A stretch of 19,431 nt of DNA, taken from contig WFYP01000239.1 of assembly GCA_015490055.1 (NCBI GenBank), positions 1-19,431 on the forward strand. Reading direction: 5' to 3'. This DNA comes from Nitratifractor sp. (GTDB taxonomy: Bacteria; Campylobacterota; Campylobacteria; Campylobacterales; Sulfurovaceae). Numbering within the stretch: position 1 is the stretch's first letter; each line of letters starts with the position of its first letter. A model generated the notes under the pieces. It saw nothing but the letters and a program-made list of their open reading frames with translations, was not told the origin of the DNA and searched no databases. Position numbers and translations under genes: made by a program. Below are positions 1 to 8,082 of the stretch, piece after piece.

Positions 1-56
1 ATATAATTGTAAGATAAGGAATAAGAACTTATTAGTTATAAATTTGATATAGTTTA

Positions 57-62
57 ATTATA
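57..62 (-). promoter_or_regulatory. possible -10 box for a gene left of the window
   Basis: The minus strand reads TATAAT here, within AT-rich sequence that lies beyond the infA hairpin. It could start a transcript running leftwards out of the window. The same stretch also reads TATAAT on the plus strand (59-64) because it is nearly symmetric, so direction is uncertain. No -35 box is obvious. Confidence 0.25.
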
Positions 63-92
63 ATTTTTGTTCAGCGTTTTTGATAAGTTATG

Positions 93-122
93 TATTTTAG
101 GCTTATAAAAAAGCCTAAAATA
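93..122 (-). terminator. 12-bp palindrome directly after infA
   Basis: The arms at 93-104 (TATTTTAGGCTT) and 111-122 are perfectly complementary around a 6-nt loop. The stem begins at the base next to the infA stop codon (123-125). Its position at the end of a long operon suggests a transcription end or 3'-end stabiliser. There is no clean U-run after the stem in either direction, so it is not a textbook intrinsic terminator. Confidence 0.55.
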
Positions 123-341
123 CTATTTATATCTAAAAGTAATTCTACCCTTATCAAGTGAATAGGGTGTAAGTTCTACTTTTACTTTATCGCCTGGTAA
201 AATTTTGATGTAGTGCATTCTCATTTTTCCTGCGATGTGGCATAGTACATTATGCCCATTTTCTAACTCTACTCTGAAAGTTGCATTTGGTAATGCTTCT
301 ACAACTTTGCCGTCTATCTCTATAACATCATCTTTTGCCAT
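123..341 (-). CDS. infA: translation initiation factor IF-1
   Basis: A 72-residue protein of the usual IF-1 length, made of a single S1-type OB fold. It binds the 30S A site and acts with IF-2 and IF-3 during initiation in the cytoplasm. The start is fixed by AAGGAGT at 346-352, which overlaps the stop codon of map, giving a short spacer to ATG at 341. It is the last gene of the cluster here. In related genomes I recall rpmJ, rpsM, rpsK, rpsD, rpoA and rplQ following, but nothing of the kind lies in the remaining 122 bases. Confidence 0.97.
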   Translation of the reverse strand: MAKDDVIEIDGKVVEALPNATFRVELENGHNVLCHIAGKMRMHYIKILPGDKVKVELTPYSLDKGRITFRYK

Positions 342-350
342 ATGTACTCC

Positions 351-1106
351 TTACGGATTTGTTAAAATTACTGCTTTGTTATCAACAACAGCTATTTGAT
401 GCTCGTAGTGGGCTCCTCTTAAGCCATCGCTACTTACAACGCTCCACTTATCTTCTAAAATAACTGGGTCTCCCTCTTTTTGGCATACCATTGGCTCTAA
501 ACAAAAAACCATTCCGTTTTTTATTTTAGGACCTTGATTTACTTTGCCCTCTAAATAGTTAGGAATATTTGGTTCATCATGAGGCTTTTTACCAATGCCA
601 TGTCCACAAAAGTCTCTAAGTGGCACATAACCAGCACCAACTATTGCCTCTTGCAGAATATAAGTAAGTTCTTTAAAACGCATACCAGCTTTTATAGATT
701 CTATTGCAGTGTAAAGTGCATCTTTTGAACAAGCTATAAGCTTTTCGTCTTCTACACTTATTGTGCCAACTGGCATTGTAATTGCAGCATCGCCATAATA
801 ACCATCTACAATAGTACCAATATCTAAACCTAATATATCACCATCTTGAACTTTATAATCTGTAGGAACACCATGAATAATAACTTCGTTTACCGAAGTA
901 CATACACTTGCAGGGAAACCGTACAAACCTTTAAAAGAGGGTTTTGCACCGGCTTTGAGTATAAACTCTTCGCCTAATGCATCTATCTCTTTTAAAGTCA
1001 TACCAGCTTTAACAGTGCCTCTTAAGTACTCTAAGGTCTGACCAACTACTGCACCAGCTCGTCTTAGAGTATCTATTTCGGCTTTTTTTCTTAAAGGTAT
1101 AGCCAT
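351..1106 (-). CDS. map: methionine aminopeptidase type I
   Basis: Removes the initiator methionine from nascent proteins. With the start at ATG 1106 the protein has 251 residues, normal for a bacterial type Ia enzyme without an N-terminal extension. The five metal ligands are in place: D95 and D106 (LDIG...GDAA), H169 (CGHGIG), E204 (CLEPMV) and E235 (YEHQIAV). H79 (IIHGVP) is the usual substrate-side histidine. An upstream in-frame TTG at 1127 would add seven residues reading into secY. I prefer the ATG because family members begin MAI-like and because it follows the secY stop directly (TAAAATG), which suggests translational coupling. The Shine-Dalgarno is weak. Confidence 0.96.
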   Translation of the reverse strand: MAIPLRKKAEIDTLRRAGAVVGQTLEYLRGTVKAGMTLKEIDALGEEFILKAGAKPSFKGLYGFPASVCTSVNEVIIHGVPTDYKVQDGDILGLDIGTIVDGYYGDAAITMPVGTISVEDEKLIACSKDALYTAIESIKAGMRFKELTYILQEAIVGAGYVPLRDFCGHGIGKKPHDEPNIPNYLEGKVNQGPKIKNGMVFCLEPMVCQKEGDPVILEDKWSVVSSDGLRGAHYEHQIAVVDNKAVILTNP

Positions 1107-1107
1107 T

Positions 1108-2367
1108 TTATAGACCTGTACTACCAAGAGTTTGATAGTTACCCATTGTTCTTTGAGCCTCTATTTTTCTCATTGTATCAAGAGCAACTTGAACAACAAT
1201 TAGTACCGCTGTTCCACCAAAGTAGAATGATGCACCTAAACCACTTATAAGTGCAAAAGGCACTGTAGAGATAATAGCTAAATATAAAGCACCCCAAACA
1301 GTTAATTTACTTGCAACATCATTTAAAAACTCTTTAGTATGTTCTCCCGGTCTAACACCTGGTATAAAACCACCCTGTCTTTTTAAATTGTCCGCAATAT
1401 CTTTTGCATTAAATTGAATTGATGCATAAAAAAATGCAAAAAAGATAACTAAAATAAACATTAATATATTATATAGTAATCCACCCGGTGTTAAATTATC
1501 ACTTATTGCTTTTGCAATAGGACTATCTACTGTTTTTATAAATGTTAAAGGAAACATTAAAATTGCACTTGCAAAAATTGGAGGAATAACTCCTGATATA
1601 TTTAATCTAACTGGAATATAGTTCATAATTCTTTTGTTTTGGTTTTGCATAAGTGTTTTTCTTGAATAACTAATCGGTATTCTTCTTTCACCTAATTCAA
1701 TATAGATAATTGTTAGAATTGTAACAAACATTATAATTGCTATACCAATTACTACTGCAAAATCCATACTTCCAGCATTTACTTGTGATATCGTATTTCC
1801 AATAGCTCTTGGAATTCCAGAAACAATACCACCAAAGATAATTAATGAAATACCGTTACCAATACCTCTTTGTGTAATTTGTTCACCAAACCACATTAAA
1901 AGCATAGTACCTGTTAGCATAGAGAATACTGCAATAATTATAAAGCTTGTCATATCTATCAATACTGCACCATGTCCATTACCCATATGCTGTAAACCAA
2001 CTGCTACACCAATAGCTTGAACAACAGTAATAAATATAGTAAAGTATCTGATTATTTGCATATATTTTTGCATACCATCACGCTCTTTTTTCATTTGTCC
2101 AAGAGCTGGGAATGTGGCTGCTAAAAGTTCCATAACAATAGAAGCTGTAATATAAGGCATAATACCTAAAGAGATGATACTAAGACGACGAAGTGCATTA
2201 CCACTAAACATATTAGCCATTCCTAATGCATTGTTAGAGTTTTGATCAAAAAATTGTTTAATCATATCTAGGTCTACCCCAGGAACTGGGATATACGCTA
2301 ATACTCTATACGCAAAAAGAAAACCAAGTGTTATTAAAATCTTTTGAGTAAGAGTGTTGTTATTCAT
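1108..2367 (-). CDS. secY: preprotein translocase subunit SecY
   Basis: The channel-forming subunit of the SecYEG translocon in the inner membrane. It has 419 residues with the expected pattern of ten hydrophobic segments, beginning around residue 10. Recognisable family stretches include GIMPYITASIV (second membrane segment), RGIGNGISL, GERRIPISYSRK (cytoplasmic loop) and GVIPPIFAS. The C-terminal tail after the last membrane segment contains ALDTMRKIEAQ. It follows rplO by 2 nt and precedes map by one base. Unlike in many Firmicutes, there is no adk between secY and map. Confidence 0.97.
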   Translation of the reverse strand: MNNNTLTQKILITLGFLFAYRVLAYIPVPGVDLDMIKQFFDQNSNNALGMANMFSGNALRRLSIISLGIMPYITASIVMELLAATFPALGQMKKERDGMQKYMQIIRYFTIFITVVQAIGVAVGLQHMGNGHGAVLIDMTSFIIIAVFSMLTGTMLLMWFGEQITQRGIGNGISLIIFGGIVSGIPRAIGNTISQVNAGSMDFAVVIGIAIIMFVTILTIIYIELGERRIPISYSRKTLMQNQNKRIMNYIPVRLNISGVIPPIFASAILMFPLTFIKTVDSPIAKAISDNLTPGGLLYNILMFILVIFFAFFYASIQFNAKDIADNLKRQGGFIPGVRPGEHTKEFLNDVASKLTVWGALYLAIISTVPFALISGLGASFYFGGTAVLIVVQVALDTMRKIEAQRTMGNYQTLGSTGL

Positions 2368-2369
2368 AA

Positions 2370-2768
2370 CTATTTCCTACTTGTTGTAACGGCGTCGTCC
2401 TTAATTTTAGCAGCTAAATCTTTTGCACTGCTTCCAATAAGTTTAACTTTAGTTACACTTTTACCTAGCTTGTGAACACCTTTAATACTCTCTAGTGTAA
2501 TTTCATCTAGTTCTGCAACTGCCTTAATTTTATCTACATTAATTACATATGGTTTAACCACACGAGATGTAAATCCAATTTTTGGAAGTCTCTTTGCAAG
2601 TGGCATTTGTCCACCCTCGAAGTTTCTCTTTCTTGAGTAACCTGAACGAGACTTTTGCCCCTTTTGACCACGACCCGCAGTCTTTCCTGTACCTGAACCT
2701 TGACCACGACCTACTCTCTTTTTAGGATGAGTAGAACCCGGTGCTGGTTGAAGATTATGTAAACCCAT
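2370..2768 (-). CDS. rplO: 50S ribosomal protein L15
   Basis: A 132-residue L15, with a long basic glycine-rich N-terminal arm (GRGQGSGTGKTAGRGQKGQ, about residues 20-38) that threads into 23S rRNA, followed by a globular C-terminal half. It follows rpsE by 9 nt. In most bacteria rpmD (L30) would lie between rpsE and rplO, and there is no room for it here. Translation is probably coupled to secY, 2 nt downstream. Confidence 0.97.
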   Translation of the reverse strand: MGLHNLQPAPGSTHPKKRVGRGQGSGTGKTAGRGQKGQKSRSGYSRKRNFEGGQMPLAKRLPKIGFTSRVVKPYVINVDKIKAVAELDEITLESIKGVHKLGKSVTKVKLIGSSAKDLAAKIKDDAVTTSRK

Positions 2769-2777
2769 TACTGCTCC

Positions 2778-3221
2778 TTAACCTTTAATTCTTGTTAACG
2801 CTTCGATTGTACAACGAACTAAGTTATTAGGGTTGTTAGAACCAATCGATTTTGCAATTATATCTTTAATACCTGCAAGTTCGATAACTGGTCTTGCAGC
2901 ACCCCCTGCAATAGCACCTGTACCTTCACTTGCCGGTCTTAAAACAATTCTACATGCTTTATATTTATGTTCAACATCGTGAGAGATTGTTGTCCCTTTA
3001 ATGTTAACTTTTACAAGGTTTTTGAATGCATCATCAACAGCTTTTTTAATTGCATCAGGAACCTCTTTTGCTTTACCGTAACCGTAACCTACAGTTCCAT
3101 TTTTATCCCCAATAACAACTAAAGCAGTAAATCTAAATCTTCTACCACCTTTTACAACTTTTGTAACACGACCAATATTAACTACAATCTCTTCGAAATC
3201 TTCTCTATTTATATTTTCCAT
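2778..3221 (-). CDS. rpsE: 30S ribosomal protein S5
   Basis: A 147-residue S5. The N-terminal dsRBD-like domain carries the family stretch GGRRFRFTALVVIGDKNG, followed by GYGYGKAKEVPDAIKKA. The C-terminal half shows GTGAIAGGAARPVIELAG. It contributes to 30S decoding fidelity and to the mRNA entry channel. It starts 9 nt after rplR. Confidence 0.97.
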   Translation of the reverse strand: MENINREDFEEIVVNIGRVTKVVKGGRRFRFTALVVIGDKNGTVGYGYGKAKEVPDAIKKAVDDAFKNLVKVNIKGTTISHDVEHKYKACRIVLRPASEGTGAIAGGAARPVIELAGIKDIIAKSIGSNNPNNLVRCTIEALTRIKG

Positions 3222-3230
3222 CCGATTTCC

Positions 3231-3587
3231 TTAAAATTTAATTCCAGCATCTCTAAGTGCATCTGCAAAAGCTGCAACTACGCCGTGATACAGGTAACCA
3301 TTTCTATCAAATACGATAGTTTCAATATTTTGAGCTTTTAACTTCTCGCCTAAATCTTTTGCAACAGTTGCTGCACCATCTTTATTAGACTTAACACCAA
3401 GCTTAATACCATCAGCATACGCTAAAGTGTGACCTTTAGTGTCATCAATAGCTTGTGCATAAAAGTGTTTGTTTGATTTAAACACTGTTACTCTTGGAGT
3501 ACTTTCGCATCCATTAATCTTTGCACGAACTCTTTTTTTACGCTGTAAGTAACGTCTGTTTTTTGTTTTTTGTACTCTTTTTAACAT
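3231..3587 (-). CDS. rplR: 50S ribosomal protein L18
   Basis: A 118-residue L18, the 5S rRNA-binding protein of the central protuberance, which works with L5. It has a very basic N-terminus (KRVQKTKNRRYLQRKKRVRA) and the typical end FDRNGYLYHGVVAAFADALR. It lies 11 nt after rplF. Confidence 0.97.
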   Translation of the reverse strand: MLKRVQKTKNRRYLQRKKRVRAKINGCESTPRVTVFKSNKHFYAQAIDDTKGHTLAYADGIKLGVKSNKDGAATVAKDLGEKLKAQNIETIVFDRNGYLYHGVVAAFADALRDAGIKF

Positions 3588-3598
3588 TTTACCGCTCC

Positions 3599-4135
3599 CT
3601 ACTTACCAGCTGCTTTACCAGCTTTTCTAATGATAACTTCATCAGTGTACTTAACACCTTTACCTTTGTATGGCTCTGGTGGTCTAAATCCTCTAATAAC
3701 TGCTGCTACTTGACCAACTTGTTGCTTGTCTGTACCATTAATAGTAATAATGTTCTTCTCTACTTTAATTTCGATTCCCTCTGGAATTTCAAAATTAACT
3801 GGATGAGAGAAACCAAGTTGTAACTCTAACACTTTACCATTTACAGCTGCACGATAACCAACACCATTAATCTCTAAAGATTTAGTAAAACCTTTATCTA
3901 AACCGATTAAAATGTTGTTAAGTAGTGCTCTATATGTACCCCAGAATGCAGAAGATTGTTTAGTATCATCTAATCTAGCAAATTTTACTTCGTTTCCTTC
4001 TACATCTACAACTACACGACCGTGAGTCTCTAATCTCTTCTCTAAGTTACCTTTTTTAGCAACAATCTCTGTACCATCTACAGATACTTCAATACCAGCA
4101 GGTATAGTTACAGGCTGTTTTCCAACTCTTGACAT
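3599..4135 (-). CDS. rplF: 50S ribosomal protein L6
   Basis: A 178-residue L6 with two similar alpha/beta domains. It begins MSRVGKQPVTIPAGIEV and carries the C-terminal signature PEPYKGKGVKY. It sits near the GTPase-associated region and the sarcin-ricin loop. It follows rpsH by 14 nt. Confidence 0.97.
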   Translation of the reverse strand: MSRVGKQPVTIPAGIEVSVDGTEIVAKKGNLEKRLETHGRVVVDVEGNEVKFARLDDTKQSSAFWGTYRALLNNILIGLDKGFTKSLEINGVGYRAAVNGKVLELQLGFSHPVNFEIPEGIEIKVEKNIITINGTDKQQVGQVAAVIRGFRPPEPYKGKGVKYTDEVIIRKAGKAAGK

Positions 4136-4149
4136 TCTCTATACCTCCC

Positions 4150-4548
4150 TTACCAAATACTACAGATAACTTCGCCACCAACATTACGTTTGAAGGCTTC
4201 ATCATTAGGTAAAATACCGTTGCTTGTAGAGATGATTAATGTTCCATAACCATTTTTGAAACTTTTAATCTCATCTTTACCTTTATAAACACGACGACCA
4301 GGCTTAGAAATTCTCTTAACTTCGTTAATTACACTTCTTTCGTTGTCATCATACTTTAAAGTAACTTTAATACTCTTTTTATTGTTTCCTAAATCTTCTA
4401 CTTTGAAACTCTCTAAATAACCCTTATCTACAAGAATAGAAACAATAGCCTCAATAGTTTTTGAGTGAAGAAGAGTTGTTGTATCAAGTCTTCTCATTGC
4501 TGCATTTCTTATACGAGTAAGAGAGTCTGCAATAATGTCTGTCATCAT
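4150..4548 (-). CDS. rpsH: 30S ribosomal protein S8
   Basis: A 132-residue S8, a primary 16S rRNA binder, with the usual start (TDIIADSLTRIRNA) and the end STSNGILPNDEAFKRNVGGEVICSIW. In E. coli S8 represses the spc operon by binding near rplE. I did not find an obvious S8-site mimic here, but did not model the RNA. It follows rpsN by 14 nt. Confidence 0.97.
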   Translation of the reverse strand: MMTDIIADSLTRIRNAAMRRLDTTTLLHSKTIEAIVSILVDKGYLESFKVEDLGNNKKSIKVTLKYDDNERSVINEVKRISKPGRRVYKGKDEIKSFKNGYGTLIISTSNGILPNDEAFKRNVGGEVICSIW

Positions 4549-4562
4549 CTTTTACTCCTTAA

Positions 4563-4748
4563 TTACCAGCTTGCTTTACGCATGCCTGGGATTAGACCTT
4601 CAGAGGCCATCTTTCTTAAACAAATTCTACAAATACCAAAATCTTTATATACAGAGTGTGGTCTCCCACAGATAGAACATCTTGTATATGCTTGAACTGC
4701 AAACTTAGGTTTTCTTTTTGCTTTAGCAATCATTGACTTTTTAGCCAT
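4563..4748 (-). CDS. rpsN: 30S ribosomal protein S14, zinc-binding (type Z)
   Basis: The short 61-residue form of S14 with an intact zinc ribbon: C24, C27, C40 and C43. The start at ATG 4748 is chosen because AAAGGA at 4756-4761 lies 7 nt upstream and because the family begins MAKKS. An upstream in-frame ATG at 4778 would add ten residues encoded inside rplE and has no ribosome-binding site. The gene overlaps the end of rplE by 8 nt (ATGGCTAA). Confidence 0.96.
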   Translation of the reverse strand: MAKKSMIAKAKRKPKFAVQAYTRCSICGRPHSVYKDFGICRICLRKMASEGLIPGMRKASW

Positions 4749-5292
4749 TGTTTCTTCCTTTCGCAAATGGCATACCAAGCTTCTCTAGTAAAGCAAATGC
4801 CTCTTTGTCATCTTCTGTATTAGTAATAATAGCAATATTCATACCGTGAGTTTTCATAATTGAATCGTAACTAACTTCTGGGAACATTAACTGCTCGTCA
4901 AGTCCAAAGTTATAGTTACCTCTACCATCAAAACCTTTTCTTGGCACACCTCTAAAGTCTTTAACTCTTGGAAGTGCAATAGATACTAATTTATCTAAGA
5001 AGTTATACATTCTTTCACCTCTTAAAGTAACTTTAATACCACTTGGTGCACCCTCTCTAGCTTTAAAACCTGCAACAGATTTTCTAGCTAGTGTTACCAT
5101 AGCTTTTTGACCAGCTATTAAAGAGATAGTATCAGTCATGTTTTGAATTAATTTATTATCTTTTCCCTCTTCACCAGCTCCAACACTAATTACAATCTTC
5201 TCTAATTTAGGAGTTTGCATTACATTAGCAATAGAAAGCTCTTCGCGAAGTGCAGGAGCGATAGAGTCATATTTCTCTTTTAATCTGCTCAT
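4741..5292 (-). CDS. rplE: 50S ribosomal protein L5
   Basis: A 183-residue L5, which binds 5S rRNA and contacts the P-site tRNA. It begins with MSRLKEKYDSIAPALREEL and contains KLEKIVISVGAGE and, near the end, GMNIAIITNTEDDKEAFALLEKLGMPFA. It starts 2 nt after rplX. Its last codons overlap rpsN, which also has its ribosome-binding site inside this gene. Confidence 0.97.
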   Translation of the reverse strand: MSRLKEKYDSIAPALREELSIANVMQTPKLEKIVISVGAGEEGKDNKLIQNMTDTISLIAGQKAMVTLARKSVAGFKAREGAPSGIKVTLRGERMYNFLDKLVSIALPRVKDFRGVPRKGFDGRGNYNFGLDEQLMFPEVSYDSIMKTHGMNIAIITNTEDDKEAFALLEKLGMPFAKGRNNG

Positions 5293-5294
5293 AA

Positions 5295-5528
5295 TTATCC
5301 TTCAACTTTCTTTACATTAGAGATATGAATAGGCATCTCTTTTTCAACAAATCCGCCCTCTTTATTCTCTTCTGTAGGTTTTACAGCTTTTTTAGCTATT
5401 TTACAACCAGCAACAATAACTGCATCTTTTTTAGTTAGTACTTTTAAAACTTCTGCACTCTTGCCTTTGTCGTCACCAGCGATAATTGTTACAGTATCGC
5501 CCTTTTTAATTTTAAACTTCTTAGCCAT
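5295..5528 (-). CDS. rplX: 50S ribosomal protein L24
   Basis: A 77-residue L24 with a KOW motif near the N-terminus (KKGDTVTIIAGDDKGKSAEV). It is an assembly-initiating protein of the 50S subunit. Two in-frame ATGs lie close together, at 5534 and 5528. The GGAGG just upstream is only one base from the first but 7 nt from the second. The second also makes a TAATG overlap with rplN and gives the family-like start MAKKFKIKKG, so 5528 is chosen. Confidence 0.95.
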   Translation of the reverse strand: MAKKFKIKKGDTVTIIAGDDKGKSAEVLKVLTKKDAVIVAGCKIAKKAVKPTEENKEGGFVEKEMPIHISNVKKVEG

Positions 5529-5896
5529 TACCATACCTCCGGCGCTAGTGATACGATTTTCATAAATCCTGCATATCTAGTCTCACGACTTACAGGTCCG
5601 AAAATACGAGTACCAATAGGCTCTTTTTTATCATCAATAATAACTGCTGCATTGTCATCGAATCTAATTAAAGAACCATTCTCTCTTTGAATCTCTTTTT
5701 TAGTTCTTACAACAACAGCTTTAACAACTTTACCTTTTTTAACTTTTCCATTTGGAGTAGCTTTTTTAACTGATGCTACGATTACATCACCAACACTTGC
5801 GTATCTTCTTTTAGAACCACCAAGTACTTTGATACACATAATCTCTTTAGCACCACTATTGTCTGCTACAGTTAATCTTGTAAATCCCTGAATCAT
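5528..5896 (-). CDS. rplN: 50S ribosomal protein L14
   Basis: A 122-residue L14 with the invariant start MIQGFTRLTVADNSGAKE and the end MKIVSLAPEVW. It sits at the subunit interface near L19 and helicase-contact bridges. It overlaps rpsQ upstream by one base (TAATG) and rplX downstream by one base. Confidence 0.97.
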   Translation of the reverse strand: MIQGFTRLTVADNSGAKEIMCIKVLGGSKRRYASVGDVIVASVKKATPNGKVKKGKVVKAVVVRTKKEIQRENGSLIRFDDNAAVIIDDKKEPIGTRIFGPVSRETRYAGFMKIVSLAPEVW

Positions 5897-6144
5897 TAGC
5901 CCTCTCCTCTTTCTGTAATTTCAAGAAGACGGAACGCCTTATTCTTAGATAGTGGACGACACTCGATAGCACTAATAGTATCACCTACATTTGCTTCGTT
6001 TTTCTCATCGTGTACTAAATATTTTTTAAATCTCTTTACTGTTTTGTGGTATCTAGGGTGTAAAACCTTTCTTTCAACCAATACAGTTGCTGTCTTTTCA
6101 CCAGCTACTTTTACAACTTTTCCAGATATTACTCTTTTTGGCAT
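5896..6144 (-). CDS. rpsQ: 30S ribosomal protein S17
   Basis: An 82-residue S17 with an OB fold. It begins MPKRVISGKVVKVAGEKTA and has the family stretches HPRYHKTVKRFKKYLVHDE and IECRPLSKNKAFRLLEI. It binds 16S rRNA early in assembly. It is 10 nt after rpmC. Confidence 0.97.
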   Translation of the reverse strand: MPKRVISGKVVKVAGEKTATVLVERKVLHPRYHKTVKRFKKYLVHDEKNEANVGDTISAIECRPLSKNKAFRLLEITERGEG

Positions 6145-6154
6145 CTCTTACCCT

Positions 6155-6346
6155 TTACTCTGGTTTTGCAGCATGGATTGCTGTCTGAATTCTTGCAATA
6201 TCTTTTTTAGCAGCTCTAAGCTCTGCTGTATTAGTTAATTGCATAGTTTTTAGTTTAACTTTTAGTGTAAACACTTCAAGTCTTTTCTCTTTTAATAACT
6301 CGTTAAGCTCTTTAACGCTTTTATCTTGAAGATCAGTATATTTCAT
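6155..6346 (-). CDS. rpmC: 50S ribosomal protein L29
   Basis: A 63-residue, two-helix L29 (LQDKSVKELNELLKEKRLEVF; RAAKKDIARIQTAIHA). It lies next to the polypeptide exit tunnel and with L23 forms a docking site for targeting factors. Its start is inside the end of rplP (14-nt overlap), so re-initiation coupling is likely. Confidence 0.95.
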   Translation of the reverse strand: MKYTDLQDKSVKELNELLKEKRLEVFTLKVKLKTMQLTNTAELRAAKKDIARIQTAIHAAKPE

Positions 6347-6758
6347 TGCTATCTTCCCTTGAAATGATTTTAGTTTTGAACGGTAACTTATGGCACGCTA
6401 AAGTTAAAGCAGCTCTTGCTAAATCTTCGTTTACACCAGCCATTTCAAAAATAATTCTACCAGGTCTAATATTCATAACCCACTTCTCAACTGCACCTTT
6501 ACCTTTACCCATTCTTGTCTCTAATGGCTTCTTTGTAAGAGGTTTATCAGGGAAAACTCTAATCCAAGTTTTTCCAGTTCTGTTTACTTTTCTTGTCATT
6601 GCAATACGCGCAGACTCGATTTGGCGAGAGTCAATTCTACCAGCTTCAGTAGCTTTAATAGCAAACTCACCAAACTCGATTTTGTTACCACGGAAAGCTT
6701 TACCACGGTTTCTACCCTTTTGTTGCTTTCTCCATTTGGTTCTTTTTGGCATTAACAT
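6333..6758 (-). CDS. rplP: 50S ribosomal protein L16
   Basis: A 141-residue L16, with MPKRTKWRKQQKGRNRGKAF at the start and RIDSRQIESARIAMTR in the middle. It helps position A-site tRNA. The MLM start is kept because a GGAG lies 8 nt before the first ATG and would be 14 nt from the second. It is 3 nt after rpsC. Confidence 0.97.
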   Translation of the reverse strand: MLMPKRTKWRKQQKGRNRGKAFRGNKIEFGEFAIKATEAGRIDSRQIESARIAMTRKVNRTGKTWIRVFPDKPLTKKPLETRMGKGKGAVEKWVMNIRPGRIIFEMAGVNEDLARAALTLACHKLPFKTKIISREDSNEIY

Positions 6759-6761
6759 AGC

Positions 6762-7454
6762 TTACTCTCCTCTTCTTTTTCTACGGTTGTTAGGACGAGT
6801 CTCTTTTTTCTCTGGCTGAATACCTTTTTGAAGTACTTCACCTTTGAAAATCCAAACTTTAACACCAATGTTTCCATAAGTAGTTAAAGACTCTGTATAA
6901 CCATAATCGATTTTAGCTCTTAGTGTATGTAGAGGAACTCTTCCTTCTAAATACCACTCTGTTCTTGCCATTTCAGCACCGCCTAAACGACCAGAAACAG
7001 AAACTTTAATTCCCTTAGCACCCTGTTTAAGTGCACCTTGAATAGCTTTTTTCATAGCTCTACGGAAAGCAACACGACGCTCGATTTGTTGAGCAACACT
7101 CTCTGCAACTAATTGTGCATTAGCAAGTGGCTTTTTCTCTTCTTTAATGTTAATTGCAACACTTTTGTTAAGTAGAGTTTGAAGTTTAGCTTTTAACTTC
7201 TCGATGTCTGCACCCTTTTTACCAATTACGATACCAGGTCTTGCAGTTACGATTGTAACTCTAAGCTTCTTAACTGTTCTTTCGATAATAATGTTACTAA
7301 CACCTGCAAAGTAAAGCTCTTTTTTAAGCATTTTACGGATTTTATAATCCTCTGCTATAAATGATGGAGCTCTATCTTTTGCTGGAAACCATCTTGACTC
7401 CCAGTTTCTATTGATTCCTAATCTTAAACCTATTGGATTAACTTTTTGACCCAT
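6762..7454 (-). CDS. rpsC: 30S ribosomal protein S3
   Basis: A 230-residue S3. The type-2 KH domain carries PGIVIGKKGADIEKLK. The C-terminal domain shows GAKGIKVSVSGRLGGAEMAR and TLRAKIDYG, and the end is a basic tail. It lines the mRNA entry tunnel and takes part in mRNA unwinding. It starts 2 nt after rplV. Confidence 0.97.
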   Translation of the reverse strand: MGQKVNPIGLRLGINRNWESRWFPAKDRAPSFIAEDYKIRKMLKKELYFAGVSNIIIERTVKKLRVTIVTARPGIVIGKKGADIEKLKAKLQTLLNKSVAINIKEEKKPLANAQLVAESVAQQIERRVAFRRAMKKAIQGALKQGAKGIKVSVSGRLGGAEMARTEWYLEGRVPLHTLRAKIDYGYTESLTTYGNIGVKVWIFKGEVLQKGIQPEKKETRPNNRRKRRGE

Positions 7455-7456
7455 AG

Positions 7457-7792
7457 TTACGCATCCTTTCCGTTATTAGCTGGAGCTACTTCTACTAAAA
7501 TGTGAGAAGTCGGCTTTAAAATTCTAGTAGCTGTTCCTCTAGCTCTTGGTCTCCAACGCTTCATATAAGAAGCTCTATCAACTCTACATGAAGTAACTAC
7601 AACTTCTTCTGGCTCGAAACCGCCGTTTGCAACAGCAGAAGCGATAACACCAGATATAAGTTTAGCAGCTTTGTTTGGCATAAATTGTAAAGCAGCGATT
7701 GCGTGCTCTGCATTCATACCTTGTACTTCTCTAGCAACAAGTCTAGCTTTTGTAGGTGATACTCTTACAAATCTTAATAATGCTCTACTCAT
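7457..7792 (-). CDS. rplV: 50S ribosomal protein L22
   Basis: A 111-residue L22 with the typical RVSPTKARLVAREVQGM near the start and a hairpin-loop region RASYMKRWRPRARGTATRI that reaches the exit tunnel, where changes in other species give macrolide resistance. It starts one base after the rpsS stop. Confidence 0.97.
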   Translation of the reverse strand: MSRALLRFVRVSPTKARLVAREVQGMNAEHAIAALQFMPNKAAKLISGVIASAVANGGFEPEEVVVTSCRVDRASYMKRWRPRARGTATRILKPTSHILVEVAPANNGKDA

Positions 7793-7793
7793 A

Positions 7794-8072
7794 TTAACCT
7801 ACCTTCTTTTGAACGCTGCCTTTGTGGCCTCTAAACGTTCTAGTTGGTGCAAATTCACCTAATTTATATCCAACGTGTCCCTCTGTAATAAATACAGGTA
7901 CAAATTGACGACCGTTGTGTACATTGATTGTTAAGCCAATCATCTCTGGGAAGATTACTGATCTTCTTGACCAAGTTTTGATAGGCTTATGTGAACCCTC
8001 TTCTTTTGCTTTAACAACCTTTTTCATTAGATGATCATCTATGAAAGGTCCTTTTTTTAATGATCTTGCCAT
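7794..8072 (-). CDS. rpsS: 30S ribosomal protein S19
   Basis: A 92-residue S19 with MARSLKKGPFIDDHL at the start and the signature VGYKLGEFAPTRTFRGH. It sits on the 30S head and forms an intersubunit bridge. It is 10 nt after rplB. Confidence 0.97.
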   Translation of the reverse strand: MARSLKKGPFIDDHLMKKVVKAKEEGSHKPIKTWSRRSVIFPEMIGLTINVHNGRQFVPVFITEGHVGYKLGEFAPTRTFRGHKGSVQKKVG

Positions 8073-8082
8073 TTCCTACCCC

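Noticed and set aside
3521..3823. 100-codon plus-strand frame rich in F, L, S and N
   Set aside because: Antisense to rplR and rplF. The composition is that of reverse-complemented AT-rich coding sequence, not a real membrane protein.
6346..6819. 157-codon frame on the plus strand
   Set aside because: Antisense to rplP and rpsC, both clear ribosomal protein genes with ribosome-binding sites. No family resemblance.
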